From the NCBI GenBank assembly GCA_014904985.1, contig MU128971.1:57553-121552 (forward strand): 64,000 nucleotides of DNA. The letters run 5' to 3'. The first letter of the stretch is position 1, and the number at the start of each line of letters is the position of its first letter. Below are positions 26,244 through 38,690 of this stretch, piece after piece. The notes beneath the pieces are model-generated. The model had not been told where the DNA came from and did no database searches. It saw only the letters and a list, made by a program, of their open reading frames with translations. The DNA is from Hydnum rufescens UP504. Its lineage: Eukaryota > Basidiomycota > Agaricomycetes > Cantharellales > Hydnaceae. A program made the position numbers and the translations under genes.

Positions 26244-26601
26244 CACCCGACATACTAGTACAGTCAACCCGGTGTCGGTTCGAAGTGGCAAGATCCAGCG
26301 GAAATGAATTCTTCAGGGAATGGCCGTGGCTCTCAAAATTAAACTCTTTATTCTCCTAGTCTTTTCCTCCCGAGCGCTTGCCATCTCTCTTCTCGTTCCT
26401 TGCTTTTCTGGGTGCTCTAGGTCTGGGGTTGGGATGCCGGAATGGAAAAATACCGATCCCAACTGGCCATGGTCTGGTCCTCACTCAAATATTTGGGATA
26501 TATAACCCTGCTCTGGGGCGCTTGGAGCTCTTTCATCCTCTCCTCTACGCCTACCATATCTTGATCTACTGTCACTCAAAGCACCCGCGTATTCAAAGAT
26601 T

Positions 26602-27531
26602 ATGGCCTTTAACGTGTACATGGCTGCCAACATGGCTACTTCCCGCTTTAATTGGAAGAACATCGATGTAAGTCGGCACATCGCTGCCTTGCTCTCCCTA
26701 CTCTGTGGACAATGTGATCTAACCGCAGCCACTCTTGCAGGCTAACGGACAGTTTGTCAACGAGAGGAAGCGGTCGCATGAGCCTGGCTATCCTACTCCT
26801 GTCAACTCTCTTGCTCATTACGCCGATGTCCAAGACTCTGGTCCGAATCCCGATGATGCTGGGTGTCATGTCTCCAAGAGGCAGCGTGTCGTCGTGGACC
26901 TTTCCATCCATCCCCCCAGGCGCAGCTGGATGGACACTGTCATGCGCCCACAACCTATTACTCCCCCTACTCCCACCACCTCCCGTCGCCTCCGACGCGG
27001 CTGCTTCGTTCGCACCAAACCATCCGTGGGATCTCCCAACCGCTATCGCTGGGTCTCTCCCTTGCCTCAGTCGTTGTTGAAGTAAAGAAAGTAGCGGAGG
27101 ACATTCCTGCTATTCAATATCCTGCCGCTAAGGATGCGAATGAAGCGATCAGACCCTCCGTCGAACCTCTATTCGGCATTCCTCGCTCTGCTATCTATCA
27201 TGACCAGCGCCTGAGGCTTCTGAATGAAAGCGACGGGGATGACTCTGAGTCGGAGTCTGATTCCGAATATGACCATGCATACACGCAAGAGTCGGAGGAA
27301 ATCCGGGCCAAGATCGAATATTACCAACAGGCGATCATGAGCTACGAACGCCTCGGGAAGATTCGGGCGTGGTCAGAACGCACATGGCTCGAGGGCAATG
27401 TCGCCCCCCAGTTCGACTCAAAGGAAGCTCTGCTTCTTGGCGAGCTCTCTACCGTCGATTTCTTTGATGTGCCTCTCGCCGTCGAGGATAGCTGGGACAA
27501 GCTGGTGTTTCCAAAGTGGACAGCAGCCTGA
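26602..27531 (+). CDS. Unrecognised acidic protein
   Basis: No family recognised. ATG 26602 starts a 22-codon exon. An intron at 26668-26740 (gtaagt..ttgcag) joins it to ANGQFVNERKRSHEP, continuing with KRQRVVVDLS (possible nuclear signal) and a Pro/Thr/Arg-rich stretch. A second intron, perhaps 27026-27087, leads to the C-terminal half. This has an acidic Ser/Asp/Glu run (GDDSESESDSEYD, about 27237), a helical segment (EIRAKIEYYQQAIMSYERLG) and ends VFPKWTAA at 27531. Two introns with good signals and sustained reading frame argue for a real gene. It is divergent from the hydrolase gene with about 360 bp between the starts, a likely shared promoter region. Confidence 0.6.
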
Positions 27532-28169
27532 TCCTGAGCCCGAGTCACAGGAAGGTGTGGACGATCGTCGGCCTGTTTGCTCCTGTGGTCATGGCGTGGA
27601 GTCGGCCGTTTGCTGCGAATGCACACAGCTGGGCCCTTTTTCTAAACCTGCAATGCTGATCGTTTCTTTGCTTTGTTTGTTTCTTATTTTCTATTTTATT
27701 TCGGGCTGTCCTCTTCGTTCGGATGTTACTCTTTGGATTTTGATTCCGGACTTTTTGCTCTCGGCCATCCAATGCTGGGTGCTCAATACGTTCCTCGATG
27801 TGTTGCTGTTGTGTTCTGTGAAAATACCATCGCCCCCTGGCTTTATTATCAATTGTTTCCTATCTGAGGGAAGACAAACAGCGTATGGATCAATTATGAG
27901 CTTATCAGGGAGAATGGATCACCAAAGCGGAGTCGAAAAGGCAGGATGACTTGCGGAATGAGCACCCCTCTCCCGCACCTCTTCGCAAGAAAGTCGTTTT
28001 TAAAATCAACTGCTCGGACCGGAAGCATGCTGCACATTCAACGGAAGTCCATTCGACGTGACCGTCGCCCGCCCGTGACACTCTTGTGACCGATTCTGAA
28101 AAATGCGGATAACGGCTCATGTCCTCAAGGGTCTCCGCAGTGGCCGTGTAAATGCCATATTTAGGGACC
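27532..28169. other. Intergenic region
   Basis: T-rich sequence from about 27655 to 27760 is probably the 3' UTR of the acidic protein gene. The rest should be the upstream region of the PPR gene. No further coding signal. Confidence 0.5.
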
Positions 28170-30318
28170 ATGCTCCGACGCCTCTTTCGGTCACCGTCCC
28201 TAATGTGATGTTCATGTGTGTTGTCTTATTCTCGAACCCCTTACGAGATCCAAAGTTTCGATCGTAAACTAGGCACGTCCTGGCTCGTCACCGTGCAGGA
28301 CATCTTGTACCGGAGCTTCAGAGGGATGGCCACCCTCATGTAGGTGTGCTGCGACAAATTTGTATATGTTCTCTGATGGATTCTAGTGCAGAACGTCGTG
28401 GAGCTCCATTACTCGGACGAAATGCTGGAGGATTTCTACAAGAGCCTCATCAAACCCGAGCACGCTGACCAGTCGAGGAATATGAAGATATCGCATCCCG
28501 AATTTTTCCGTGTGGGAAGCCCTGTCGAATTTGCCGATATGCTAATTCAAGGCCAGCCCTTCGAATCTATATCCACACCCACATCTCGTGCACTTCATGT
28601 GGAAGCATATATTCGGGCGGGCCGTCTGAAGGAAGCCTGTGATCTAATTCACACTTACGAAGATCGTAATCTCCTTCCATCTATGAAGACCTACTCAGAT
28701 TTGATCTGCCGCCTTCTCCATCGTACGTACGCCACGCCATCTACTCGGGCGCTTGCGTGGGACATGTTTTCCCATATGAGATATGTTGCACATCCAATCC
28801 CCGATGCGCATCTCTACTCAATTATGATACGTGCATGCGCCGACGCACCTGTTCCACAAGCGGAGCGCGCCCTGGATTTGTTTACCGAGATGCGAATTGA
28901 CAACCGCATCGAACCCACACGAGACGCATACAACTGGACAATTCTCGCATGCGCGAGAGCTTCCAAAGACTTCACCCAAGATGCATTTAGGCTAGCACAA
29001 GAGATGTTTGACGGTTTTCGAGCAGGAGATATCCAGCTGCGACCTGATTTTAACACGTTTTGCGCCTTGTTGGAGAACGCGAAGCGGACTGGCGATTTAA
29101 AACGAGCGAGAGCGATCCTCGCAGAACTCATCAATGCGTATAAAAAAGGCGACGAATCATTGCGACCCAATGAGGAGCTCATGGCGCATGTGTTCCAAGC
29201 ATACACATCGTATCGGCCCCCATTCAATCGGGATGTCGTTCGTCGCACCCATGAGACCAACACCGACTCAGTCATTTCAGGGACTGGAGAAATATCACCC
29301 ACGAAAGTCATTCACGCCTACCTCGACAATACTGTGGATCTACCACAAAGTCATGCTGAAACGGTTGCCGAGGCTGCAGCACTCTACAACCGTATACGGG
29401 ACGATATATCTCCACTCACTCCGACCAAACCCCCTCCAGGCCCTCCAAACCCTGGATTCTCCATATTCTCACATGTTACTGCCACTCCAGATCTTCTCAA
29501 TTCCTACCTTTCGGTCTACTTTGCACATGCTTCTCTGGCGTCTTCCCGTAGAACGTACGACACCATCTTTTCCGAGGCAGGGCGTCCGCAGGACAGCCCG
29601 CACGTATCTCTTAGCCTTGCAACGTTGTGGAATGTCGCATACAGAACATGATAGACGGGATGCAGTGCCTTTTGCAAGATCCGTATGGGAGGAATGGCGG
29701 AAGATCGAGGACAGCGAGTTGGCTCGGCGGGAGCAACCTGCAGCCCCACCGAACACTTCACCGCGTACTGTGGAGAAACTCTGGTCATCCATTATCAGAG
29801 TACTAACCCTGTGCGTACATTCCTCGTCTTTTCCCCGGTACTCGTGCTGATTGACGGTCGGGCATAGCGCTGGAAGACTCGACGAAGCTCTAGATCTGGT
29901 CAAAGAATTTGCAGTCAAGTATCCTCCACTCGACATTCGGCATCCCAGACCCTCTCAAGCCTCTACGACCGCACCTGCTCCCCCTCGAGAATACCGAACC
30001 CATTTGACAGGGTCCAGGCCGTTGGTACGCCTTACTACCAACACGTACATTGCGGATGGGACCGTTCCCCCGCACTTCATTTTCCGTGACATAGAGATCT
30101 TGCACCATCGTCTTATCGTTCACAATCGACTGAAAGATGTTGGATACCTCAAGTGGCTGCAGATGAGTTATCAAGGCGCATTGAAGAAGCGAAGAGAGGA
30201 TGCGATAGGTATAGTCACCAGGGCAACGAACTGGCGATCCAGCGGTGTCAACGACGAGTTGAGGGTCGCGAAGATGGACGATAGGGCTTTGTCGGCCGCG
30301 TCGGTTCATACGTTATGA
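28170..30318 (+). CDS. Pentatricopeptide-repeat (PPR) protein, probably mitochondrial
   Basis: PPR proteins bind organellar RNA in maturation or translation. Exon 1 is 28170-28204, intron 28205-28272, exon 2 28273-28343, intron 28344-28386. These joins give MLRRLFRSPSLMHVLARHR, an Arg-rich, acid-free N-terminus typical of a mitochondrial presequence. Helical repeats follow: ALHVEAYIRAGRLKEACDLI, TYSDLICRLL, LYSIMIRACADA, AYNWTILACARASKD, TFCALLENAKRTGDLKRARA and, after an intron at about 29811-29868, AGRLDEALDLVKEF. The stop is at 30316-30318. A one-base frame break sits at about 29580-29583: IFSEAG in one frame continues as VRRTARTYLLALQ in the next. I cannot name the yeast equivalent. Confidence 0.78.
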
Positions 30319-31379
30319 ATATTCACTGTATGGGTAAATTGTTGAGGAATGATCTGACACTAAACGCAATCCATGAAAATTAGACAATCTCTTACTCATC
30401 ATGCTGATGTCGTGAAGACAGTGATATGGCTGATGATTCCGCCCCAATTGAATTTGGTCCTACTTTTCATTTCGCCAACGAGGACAGCAGCAGGAATGCT
30501 GACACTGGATCGAATCTTGGGACCAGGAGAACCCATGCGAACCCTAGGTGAACCTTTATCCAGTGGATCCAGAAAAATCCACCGGAATACGTTGATTTTT
30601 TGGCCCAAGACCGTCTCCAAAATGCATGAATTTGTGGCCCCGGTTGGTCCGAAGCTCATGAATTTGGCCTGTAGGTTCCCCGAACCCCCGCTCACCCTCT
30701 CTAATTGCTCTAGATGCCTGAAAATCACCCACTGACCCGAGTTTTAGCTATCTCAAACCCTTGGCCCCCCAACCTCTAGGCAGAGAAGGTACAGTACTGC
30801 CAACCCTTCGGCCACAGGCAGCAAGACCCGTGTTTCTTCTGATCTCAGAGACTAATCCATGGATTTCCACCTATCCATCAAGGTTTAATTAGTGGGTGGG
30901 CCTGACACTGAATCACACCTGTTGAGTCTCTTTCTCCTTCAAGTTGCTTGCCCGGATTATCCCTGGGAAGGTGGAAACCGGGCAGACAGCTCCTTGGGAA
31001 CATACTCAATGTCTCTATCATGATTTGGGGGTAAGGCATGCCCTAAATATTTGGAAGATGTATTTCGAGTGGTTTGAATTCCATGTGCGTCGACACTAAA
31101 AAGGCAACAAATCAATAAAATTCGGAATTTTTTGGCACAGAACGTTTGCTCTGCTCACCCTGCATCTACATGCAAATTTTGGAACCTGCCATGTGAGAAT
31201 TGAAGGAGTAGAGAGGAAACGGCAATTACACCACTCGGCAAGATATATGAATCTATAGTAGCGGCAACCGTGATATTAGACTATACATTCATTGATACAA
31301 TGATAGCTATGATAGGTATAACCCAGAGCAAGCCTTGGCTGCCTCTGCTCCCCGCTCCTTCCCTCACATCTTCGGCGCC
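30319..31379. other. 1.1-kb intergenic region
   Basis: A 110-codon minus-strand open frame (30399-30728) has no recognisable domain. No terminal repeats or RNA genes seen. Confidence 0.45.
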
Positions 31380-34300
31380 ATGAGCTCTTGGAAAGATTTG
31401 CTTTTCATTGACAAATTCCGCAGAGGTCTCAATCGTCGAGGTATTTCTCGAGACCTATCTGCCGTGTTGAGCAAGTCTAACCACCTCTCGATTGTAGTCG
31501 CATTCCGCTGTTGGACCGCCGGTTGGCTGTGCGCTTTGGTACTCGTCATCTCCCCTGTGGAACATTCTGCAGTCTAGCTGCATTTCTCTCCTTCATCCTC
31601 GTCTTCATCAAACCGCCCGCAGAAGCTACCATCGTCTTTCTCGCCCAGTCCCTTCTTGGTTCTGTCGTACTCGCTATCACCTGGGCGTGGTGTGTTCTCG
31701 GTCTTAAATTTAGTCATCTGGCTCGAGATCATCAGCGGGATCAGCGTATTGCAAGTGCAGCACAAGGATCTATCCTCAAACAGAATCCTAATGCTACCCA
31801 GGCCGAAATAGACGGTATGACCACTTCTATCTCAATCCCCTTTCTGGATCCTTCATACTCTCTTCAAGGACAACTCCTTGTCACCATATTTGAAGGAGCA
31901 TTTCTACAGCCAGCGCCCTCTGCCATCTGGGGCGTCTTCCTCTTCATTGGCATTTATGGCGTCTTTTTGATTCGGGCCTATCAAGTCCGGCTATTCTTCG
32001 TCATGGTATTCTCCGTGCGTATTTTTCGTCGTGCCCATCTGAATTCCCCTGAACAGTTTGAAGCTTTTGACTCATTCATGCCGGATAGACCATAATTCTT
32101 AGTATTTTTGCTACTATCGCCCCTCTCATTCCCGTTTTCTATGGTGAATAGACCTCTCCAATGAGTTCCTTTCATGTCGCTGATGTTCGTCCAAGTGATA
32201 TCACTTAGCCAAATATACCTTCTCCCACATGGCTACTATCTCGCTTCCTCCATTTTCGCCGCTCTTTTCGTCTTTGTGAGCAGATAGTGGCTATCACCAT
32301 GGACTGACGATATCATACTGATAATTGCTTCACAATATTTTCTTAGCCCACTTCCGTTCGCAGAAACACTCATCGAAACTCAACGGAGTATTTCCATCAC
32401 ATTGCACTCCCTCGTTTGCTGCTCTGTCAGTCTCTTCCATGGCTGAATTATCTCCTTCTGACGTGACGGCGGCCCTCGCTACCCACGAAGCCCAGAGAGG
32501 TGCTGTGATTGCACTGTTTGATTCGGCGGGCATGATATCCCCCTATCTGGGGATGGAAATATCAGTGGGGAATGCGAGCGGTGTCGACGTGAAGGAATTA
32601 GGGATCTTGATGAGAGATGTAACTCTCACCATCGGTTCATATTCCTCGTCCTCAATCGACCCTTCTTTTGACTCAATCTTGACTGACATACCTAGGTGGC
32701 TTCAGCAATTTCCTCCGACATATGAAACACCGACGAAGCCTTCCATCCGTCGCCGACCCATCCAAGACTGAAAACGAGATTACTATAGATCCCCTACAGG
32801 AACTTCTTCTCTCCCTCGCACGTGCCTCTTCCGCCCGTTACTCTGCGATAAAATGCGCTTTATGCTCCATTTGCTCCTTCTATGAACATCAGTCCGATTG
32901 GTTCTCCAATGGATTTCCTGCTCTTTTATCTCTTCCTCGGAAGGCGTCACCGAGAAAAAGAGGGTGCTGACAGAGCTGAGAGACGCCTTGGCAGAATTAG
33001 AGAAGACTAGGAGCGAGGATGATCAGACCATCCTTGTAATTACAGCCTTGGCTCAACGGAATCCGACCACTGAAAGTGAAGGTACCAAAGGTGCATCCAC
33101 ACAGGGAACGACGACCCCTTTACCATTTCAAGGCCTGGACTCGGACTCCTCAGATGATGACGTACTCCAGTTCCTTCACGCGATTTATCTCGAATCACTC
33201 GACGTCTTAGGAGACCGTGTCCTCGATCTCCTCCGTTTTGCAATCAAAGTCGAAGAGCAGTCGATTCGATTGTGGTTCCCGGGCAAGCAAAATTCCGGCA
33301 TAATGCCCACTAAATCCGCCATGTCTCTCGGAAGTCTCCCTCCCAAGGAAGAGGGGGGTGTTCGGCCGTTGAACGCGAGTGGTATTTCTGCGCCCCAAGA
33401 CATTGATCTTCACACCAACGCAGAAAAATATTCGGATCCCACGGGCCCCCGTTTTCATGGTATTTTCGTGGGCGTAAACTTATCCTTTGTAGGAACTGAC
33501 CCTGTTCCCGATGGGGAGGATGATCCCAGCATCGTTGGGAATACCATGACTGCTCGTGAGTTTTTTTTTCATGGATTGATATTCCAACTATCGGGTTGCT
33601 TCAATTTCCTTTACGTACTTTATTGTTCAGCCCCAGACATTGAAGCTGGAGAGGGTCATCCCCTGCCCTCAAAGGGTGTCTTCTTCGTTCTCCATCGTGT
33701 GATTCACTTCGCAACCAACACGCAATCCTCCTTCGCATTTAAGATTGGCCTTTTGGCTATCGCGCTGGCATGTCCTGCTTGGATTCGAGCAAATAAATCG
33801 GCCAAATTTTACTTCGATAATAAAGGTGCTACACTGTGCACTCTCGTGGTTAGGGCACGCTCTGACACAGATCTTCTCAAAGGGGTATGGGCCTTGATCT
33901 TGGGATTAACAGCCAAAGGGGTGTATAGTTCGGAGACAACGTACGTGCTTCACAGTTGGTATTGGATGGTTTTGATCAACTCAAATTTCCTTATTGCCTA
34001 GCTATGGCTTCATACAGGTAGGATCATCGTAAGCGGGAATGATGGTTCCTCAACGTTAACCCTACTTTTCTTCTCTAGCGTGTGATTGGAGCCGTCATTG
34101 GTGGCGTTGTTGGTCTCGCCATGTGGTAATTACTCTTGGGTCACTCCCTTTCGCGGGGATCTGAAGTGCGCTCTAGGTATAGTTCCATCGGAAGCGGGAA
34201 CCGGAACGCATACGGTCTGGCGATAATTTGTGGCGTCGTACTCTGCTATGCCATGCCATATCGCATTTGGCATCACAAGTGAGTTGTATGTGCATGGGTG

Positions 34301-35458
34301 ACCTGAAGTCGTGCTCCTGACATAGTCGATTGGTTAGTTTCCTGCAGGTATTGACCTCTGCTGAGATAAATCGCATGGCTCTGAAACCAGAATCCTTAGA
34401 CTATCACTGCTACAGTGACAGGGGCATTGGTAGTCGGTGCGCATACTGAAGTTCATCATGAGGGAATATTGGCTCATTTCACCGCACGTGTGCAGGCTAT
34501 AGTTGGGTTGATGCGTGAGCGATTTACATCCAAATCATACCCCTCTCGATTCTTAACATAGAATTAATGGCACCCTGGTTCCTAGAACTGCTCCTATCGT
34601 ATCCAACCCAGGGGTCGGTTACGCCGTTTTCTGGCGTCGTCTTTTCCTGGTGCTTATTGCTGTGACCGCAGCCTGGCTCATCGATCTTGTCCCCAAACCT
34701 AAAACAGGGAGGGAGGCTCTCCGGATCACATACTCCAAAACTACCTCAGCCATCGGCTCGGTCACTGCTACCGTACTCGCACGAATAAAGGAGGCGCCCA
34801 TACAGCCGCAGTCGAAGGGCTCGCTCATAGATTACATAGGGCCTCAGATGATGAGTATCCATAACAAGATTCGGATGAGCAGTGTCCGGATCGCCCTGGC
34901 CAAGTTGGAGCCATCAATTGATCGACCGTGGTCAGAGGCACAGTACGTTACCCTGCAACGACTTCAATTCGAGATGCTCGACTGGTTAGGCATCCTGGCG
35001 ATCGTTTCGAGGGATTTGGATATGGAAAGCAGGTCCAGGTTGCTAGCTTCGCCACTGTTTCAAAATGATCAGGTACGGAGGACCTTTGAATGTGGCACTT
35101 GGGCAATAATAACCTTCGTTTGCAGCTCACATCACTCCTTAATCTCTTTTATGTTGCCTCGTCGTCGCTACAGTCTGAGCAGCCCCTCCCTTCCCAGATC
35201 CCAGCCCCGCGCCATGTGATTGCAATGTCTGGCGACTTAGATCGTCGCTTGTCACTGATGGCGGGGAACAATCTTACGACGCAGTTCGTTCTCTTCGGGG
35301 GTGCATATGTTGAATTATGCAAGGTGCGCGGTGATGTCATGTTGCTGCTCTATGTACAGGCCCTTATATTTGGACATTATATAGTGTGCAGAGCAACTTG
35401 TAAAGGAGTGCCAGTTGATCTTTGGCACCTCCATGCTGCATCCGTTTTAATCTCATGA
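31380..35458 (+). CDS. Multipass membrane protein, fungal DUF2421/FUSC-type transporter
   Basis: Large polytopic membrane proteins of this type (ER transporter N-terminal 6TM plus DUF2421, related to aromatic-acid exporters) are putative efflux carriers. ATG 31380 gives MSSWKDLLFIDKFRRGL. The N-terminal membrane block includes AAFLSFILVFIKPPAEATIV, LLGSVVLAITWAWCVLGL and AIWGVFLFIGIYGVFLIRAY. A hydrophilic middle domain follows (LTELRDALAELEKTRSE, about 32960). The second membrane block includes FKIGLLAIALACP, YGLAIICGVVLCYAMPYRIW, TVTGALVVGAHTEV and FWRRLFLVLIAVTAAWLIDL. The tail ALRITYSKTTSAIGSVTATV ends near 35458. Several introns occur, for example about 35072-35125. AVL..AAFLSF is split by a frame break near 31572. 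Some introns between 32100 and 34600 could not be placed. Confidence 0.68.
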
Positions 35459-36431
35459 TAGTTTATGTTTGGATGATGTCCCCAGTTTGATACATCTGGT
35501 GGCCAGAGTTCCATTCCTGTGTTGGGAGCCAAATTTAATTGCAAATACGTATATACAGTACATAGATTCGTCATGACGTGAACAATGCAACCTATCCCTG
35601 AAAACCCTCTCAACTTATTGTGGGACAAAGGTTCCACCTACATGTCCATACAAATCTTCTCATACAGCTTGCTCGAACCCTTTGACAGAGTGTGTGTGAC
35701 CATTGAGTCCAGCCCAGTTTTCGGGCTAAGTCTTTCAGCAGAGACAGCGGCACAGCTCATTCTAGATGAGTGTCCCAGGAGGATTTCCCATGAGACTGAG
35801 GGATGGACCAAGAGACCACGCAACTGGGGCAGACATTTCTCAATGGGTAGTAAGAGAGAGAGTCAGCAGGCGGAGATGCGATCTAACTTTTTAGTGCGTA
35901 ATGCCTATAATAGAACCACTACAGGCAGTCAGTTGTATTCTTGCAAGATGCTGCGGACCAATACGTGCACCTAAGCATGTATCGGATGGGATCAGGAGAA
36001 CTAGAACGCAAAGAATAAACGACGGGGCCATCAGATTCCACACTGGGCCAAACTGGTCGCATAGCATGAACCAAAGTCAATCATATTTCTGGGAGATGGC
36101 AGGCACCCGCGCAACTAAATTCACACAAACCGGGCCCGGGTGGGATCTCAATCAGTCAGACATTGAAGAATGAATAACGGGGCGCTGGATCGATGATGGG
36201 GCGGAAAGTCTCATTCCCCCCTCAAGACTTCAGGATGACAGCTCACCAATATTTCTGTGATAGAGCGAAAGCATAGCTGCATGTTGCACCCACTTTCATT
36301 GCGAATGGACGTGAGATGAGGTAACACTGACGGCGGGCTCAGAACTCGGGCGGGGCGGAGAGACTCGGTCCAAGGCCGGCAGATTCCACGACGGGGCTTG
36401 GTTTGATGTCACCGATCGCGACCCCACAATA
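35459..36431. other. Intergenic region
   Basis: No domain in the short frames (longest 129 codons at 35585-35974). GC-rich short motifs lie near 36350. It ends at the miniature element. Confidence 0.45.
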
Positions 36432-36584
36432 GGGGTTTCACGATACACAAATATCATCACTTCCAAACAGCATCCAAATGAGTTTCCAAATGAGTTCCAA
36501 AAGACATTTGGAAAATCATTTGGAAACTCATTTGGATGCTGTTTGGAAGTGATTTGGAAAGATATTTGTGTATTGTGAAACCCC
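36432..36584. mobile_element. Miniature inverted-repeat element (MITE), TA-flanked, 153 bp hairpin
   Basis: An almost complete palindrome. The left starts GGGGTTTCACGATACACAAA and the right, reverse-complemented, starts GGGGTTTCACAATACACAAA. The arms are about 70 bp, rich in TTCCAAATGA units, with a short centre. TA lies at 36430-36431 and 36585-36586. The terminal GGGGTTTCA equals that of the 15525-15807 element, so the two probably used the same kind of transposase. No coding capacity. Confidence 0.85.
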
Positions 36585-36649
36585 TATTGGCATCGCCGAC
36601 AGATCCTCAATCCGCTTGTCTTTCCTCTCGAATTTACTCATTCGCATTT

Positions 36650-37010
36650 TTTTTCTCAAGGGACACCAGATTGCCTGATGCATTGTGGTTTGTCATTACC
36701 TGTTTTTGCTCCACTTCATCTCTGAATGTTACTGCCTTCAACGTATGTTCCTACTTTAAGCACGCCATTGAAAGCTCCATAGCTCTGCAGTATTCCAACA
36801 AACTTGATATGTTTGGGTATATTGATGGGCCCGGACATGCGGCATGCCTAAATCAACTTGAGAGGCACATCGACGCCTGGTATGAACTAGATTGGGTTGA
36901 ATCTCGCATAGATCTCCCAATTTTGTCTGGTGGTTTACTGGTGTTCCGTGAGGCCGTCTGTGCGATCTCGAATGATACACAGGCGAGACTTCCACTCTGA
37001 CTCGAGGTGT
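36650..37010 (+). pseudogene. F-box-like protein fragment
   Basis: The frame reads RLPDALWFVITCFC, then VCSYFKHAIESSIALQY, GYIDGPGHAACLNQLERHID and WYELDWVESRIDLPI. This matches the layout of the common agaricomycete F-box proteins: F-box, then a stretch with DGP and a W..LDW motif. The frame closes at 36998-37000. WNW-containing sequence in another frame just after (about 37040) suggests the gene continues, with introns or breaks. No convincing start codon of its own: the upstream ATG in this frame (36536) lies inside the MITE arm. Probably a remnant, possibly a gene I could not join. Confidence 0.45.
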
Positions 37011-38690
37011 CCTTGGAGGATCCTCAAACACTAGAAATATGGAACTGGACGACTTGCCAGAAAATAACAGTGTGGATAACTCCCCACCATCTCCTCCACT
37101 CGGATATTTATTTTATTCCCTAGAGTCTCCAGATGTCAAGGAGTACAGTAGTGGACAACTTCCTCAGCTGCTGCTGTTCTTTTGAATTCTTAAGTGCTAC
37201 ATCATTGTTGGTTTCACGCGATGGAAGGCTTGAAGTCTGAGATCGCTCCGGAATCTCCTGGAACCTCACCGACCCATGCTGCCTTATTCTGCATGCCGCG
37301 TCTACATTCGGCTAGACATGATGTCAGCTTGGTCACGTGTCTTGGGCAATGAGGGTGATGGAGATGGAGACTGCCTCGCTCCTCGCCCCTTCCGCATGAA
37401 GGAGAGAAATCACTGTTTCAATATTACTTGGACCATCTGTGGGGACAGGGTGACTGGGGCGTACTTGAGCATCTCATTCCAAATTCCTCAATCTTCCTTT
37501 CATCTCAAATATCCAAACCCATTGCATTCCTGCATTTCATATTTATTGAACATCGCGTCCAAGAAGTCCGTAGTGCAGGATCAACGACGCTCGAGTCTTT
37601 GGGATCTCCACCCCGTTTTGATGCCTTGAAAGTAATGGGAAAGGGGCTCTCTCTATTACGCCCTCATATCAAGACCAAGGGCTTCTACGCGGCGTCATTG
37701 GTATCGGTGTATCGACGTCCACGGCCCTCGTTTCTGAAATCATGTGTGTTCTAAGAATTGGGTTGTCGAAATTGATTGTTAGGTATGCGCCGGTGACCGT
37801 ATCTCCTTGAAGTGTCTTAACCGTATTTGGTGTATACCACCATATCCGGTGGAGATGTTTCAGGTTATGTGGGGGATAGTGATATTACAATCATGCCTTC
37901 CATTGGTGATGTATTCTCCCCTTTTGCATAGATAGAAAGAGAGCATGCACTCAAATCTTTCATAGTGGACATATCTGGAAAACTCAACGGGATCTCAACT
38001 CTCCGAAATGCGTCGGCCGCAACGGCACGCATGGCTTTCTCCTACCATACGATTGTCTCTGACAGTGCAGACTCTTCCAGTATACGAGATATTTTGTCTC
38101 GTGTTCCACCTAAACGGATCGCAATGACAGGGTTTGGTCCCACAGCACTTGCTCTACACTCAGCTATGGTTCATCTTGCCACATATACCAATCGAGAAAC
38201 GGTATTCCTCTCTATGAGCCAATCGTCTTCCATGCGGCAGGTGCTGGTGAGCGCAGTACGGAGTGCCTCATCGATGAAGGTGTAGGTAATGTCTGCACAC
38301 ATTTCAGCACTGACCGTCTTACATCGGATTTATAGTGGTTCTTTTAGATCTTGCGACGGAACTGGCCGATTACTCCGTAGGCGGTATACTCTCTGCCGGA
38401 CCTACACACGAGCATCGCCACCGCAGGTTGCGCTCTTGACGTGGTCGATTTTGGCACTCAAATTTTATGAGCACAAAGTGGATATCATCATTATGCCTAC
38501 CTCTGTCGCTGAATGTCAGGCGCTGGGCGCCGAAATTGCTCGAAAGCTTGCTGTACCACCAACAGAGACTGCGCTAGTCACCCTCTCTGGGAGTTTCTCC
38601 AGTATCGACTACCAGGGAGGAGGCCGATGCTTCTCTAGTGAATGAGGTTTTGAAGAATCTGGAGGGGTCGGCTCAGGCGTGTTGGTTGAA
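37011..38690 (+). other. Unassigned coding-like segments
   Basis: Several frames look protein-like. Examples are FQYYLDHL..GDWGVLEHLIP (about 37410-37480), then DALKVMGKGLSLLRPHIKTK (about 37620). Others are SDSADSSSIRDILSRVPPKR and ALALHSAMVHLATYTNRET (38060-38200). The last is FYEHKVDIIIMPTSVAEC to TALVTLSGSFSSIDYQGGG (38460-38625). They change frame with plausible introns between, so at least one + strand gene or decayed gene is likely. I recognise no family and cannot set a start or stop. Confidence 0.35.

Noticed and set aside
36536..36650. Start of the F-box-like frame inside the miniature element
   Set aside because: The ATG and first codons are element sequence, so I did not use it as the gene start.
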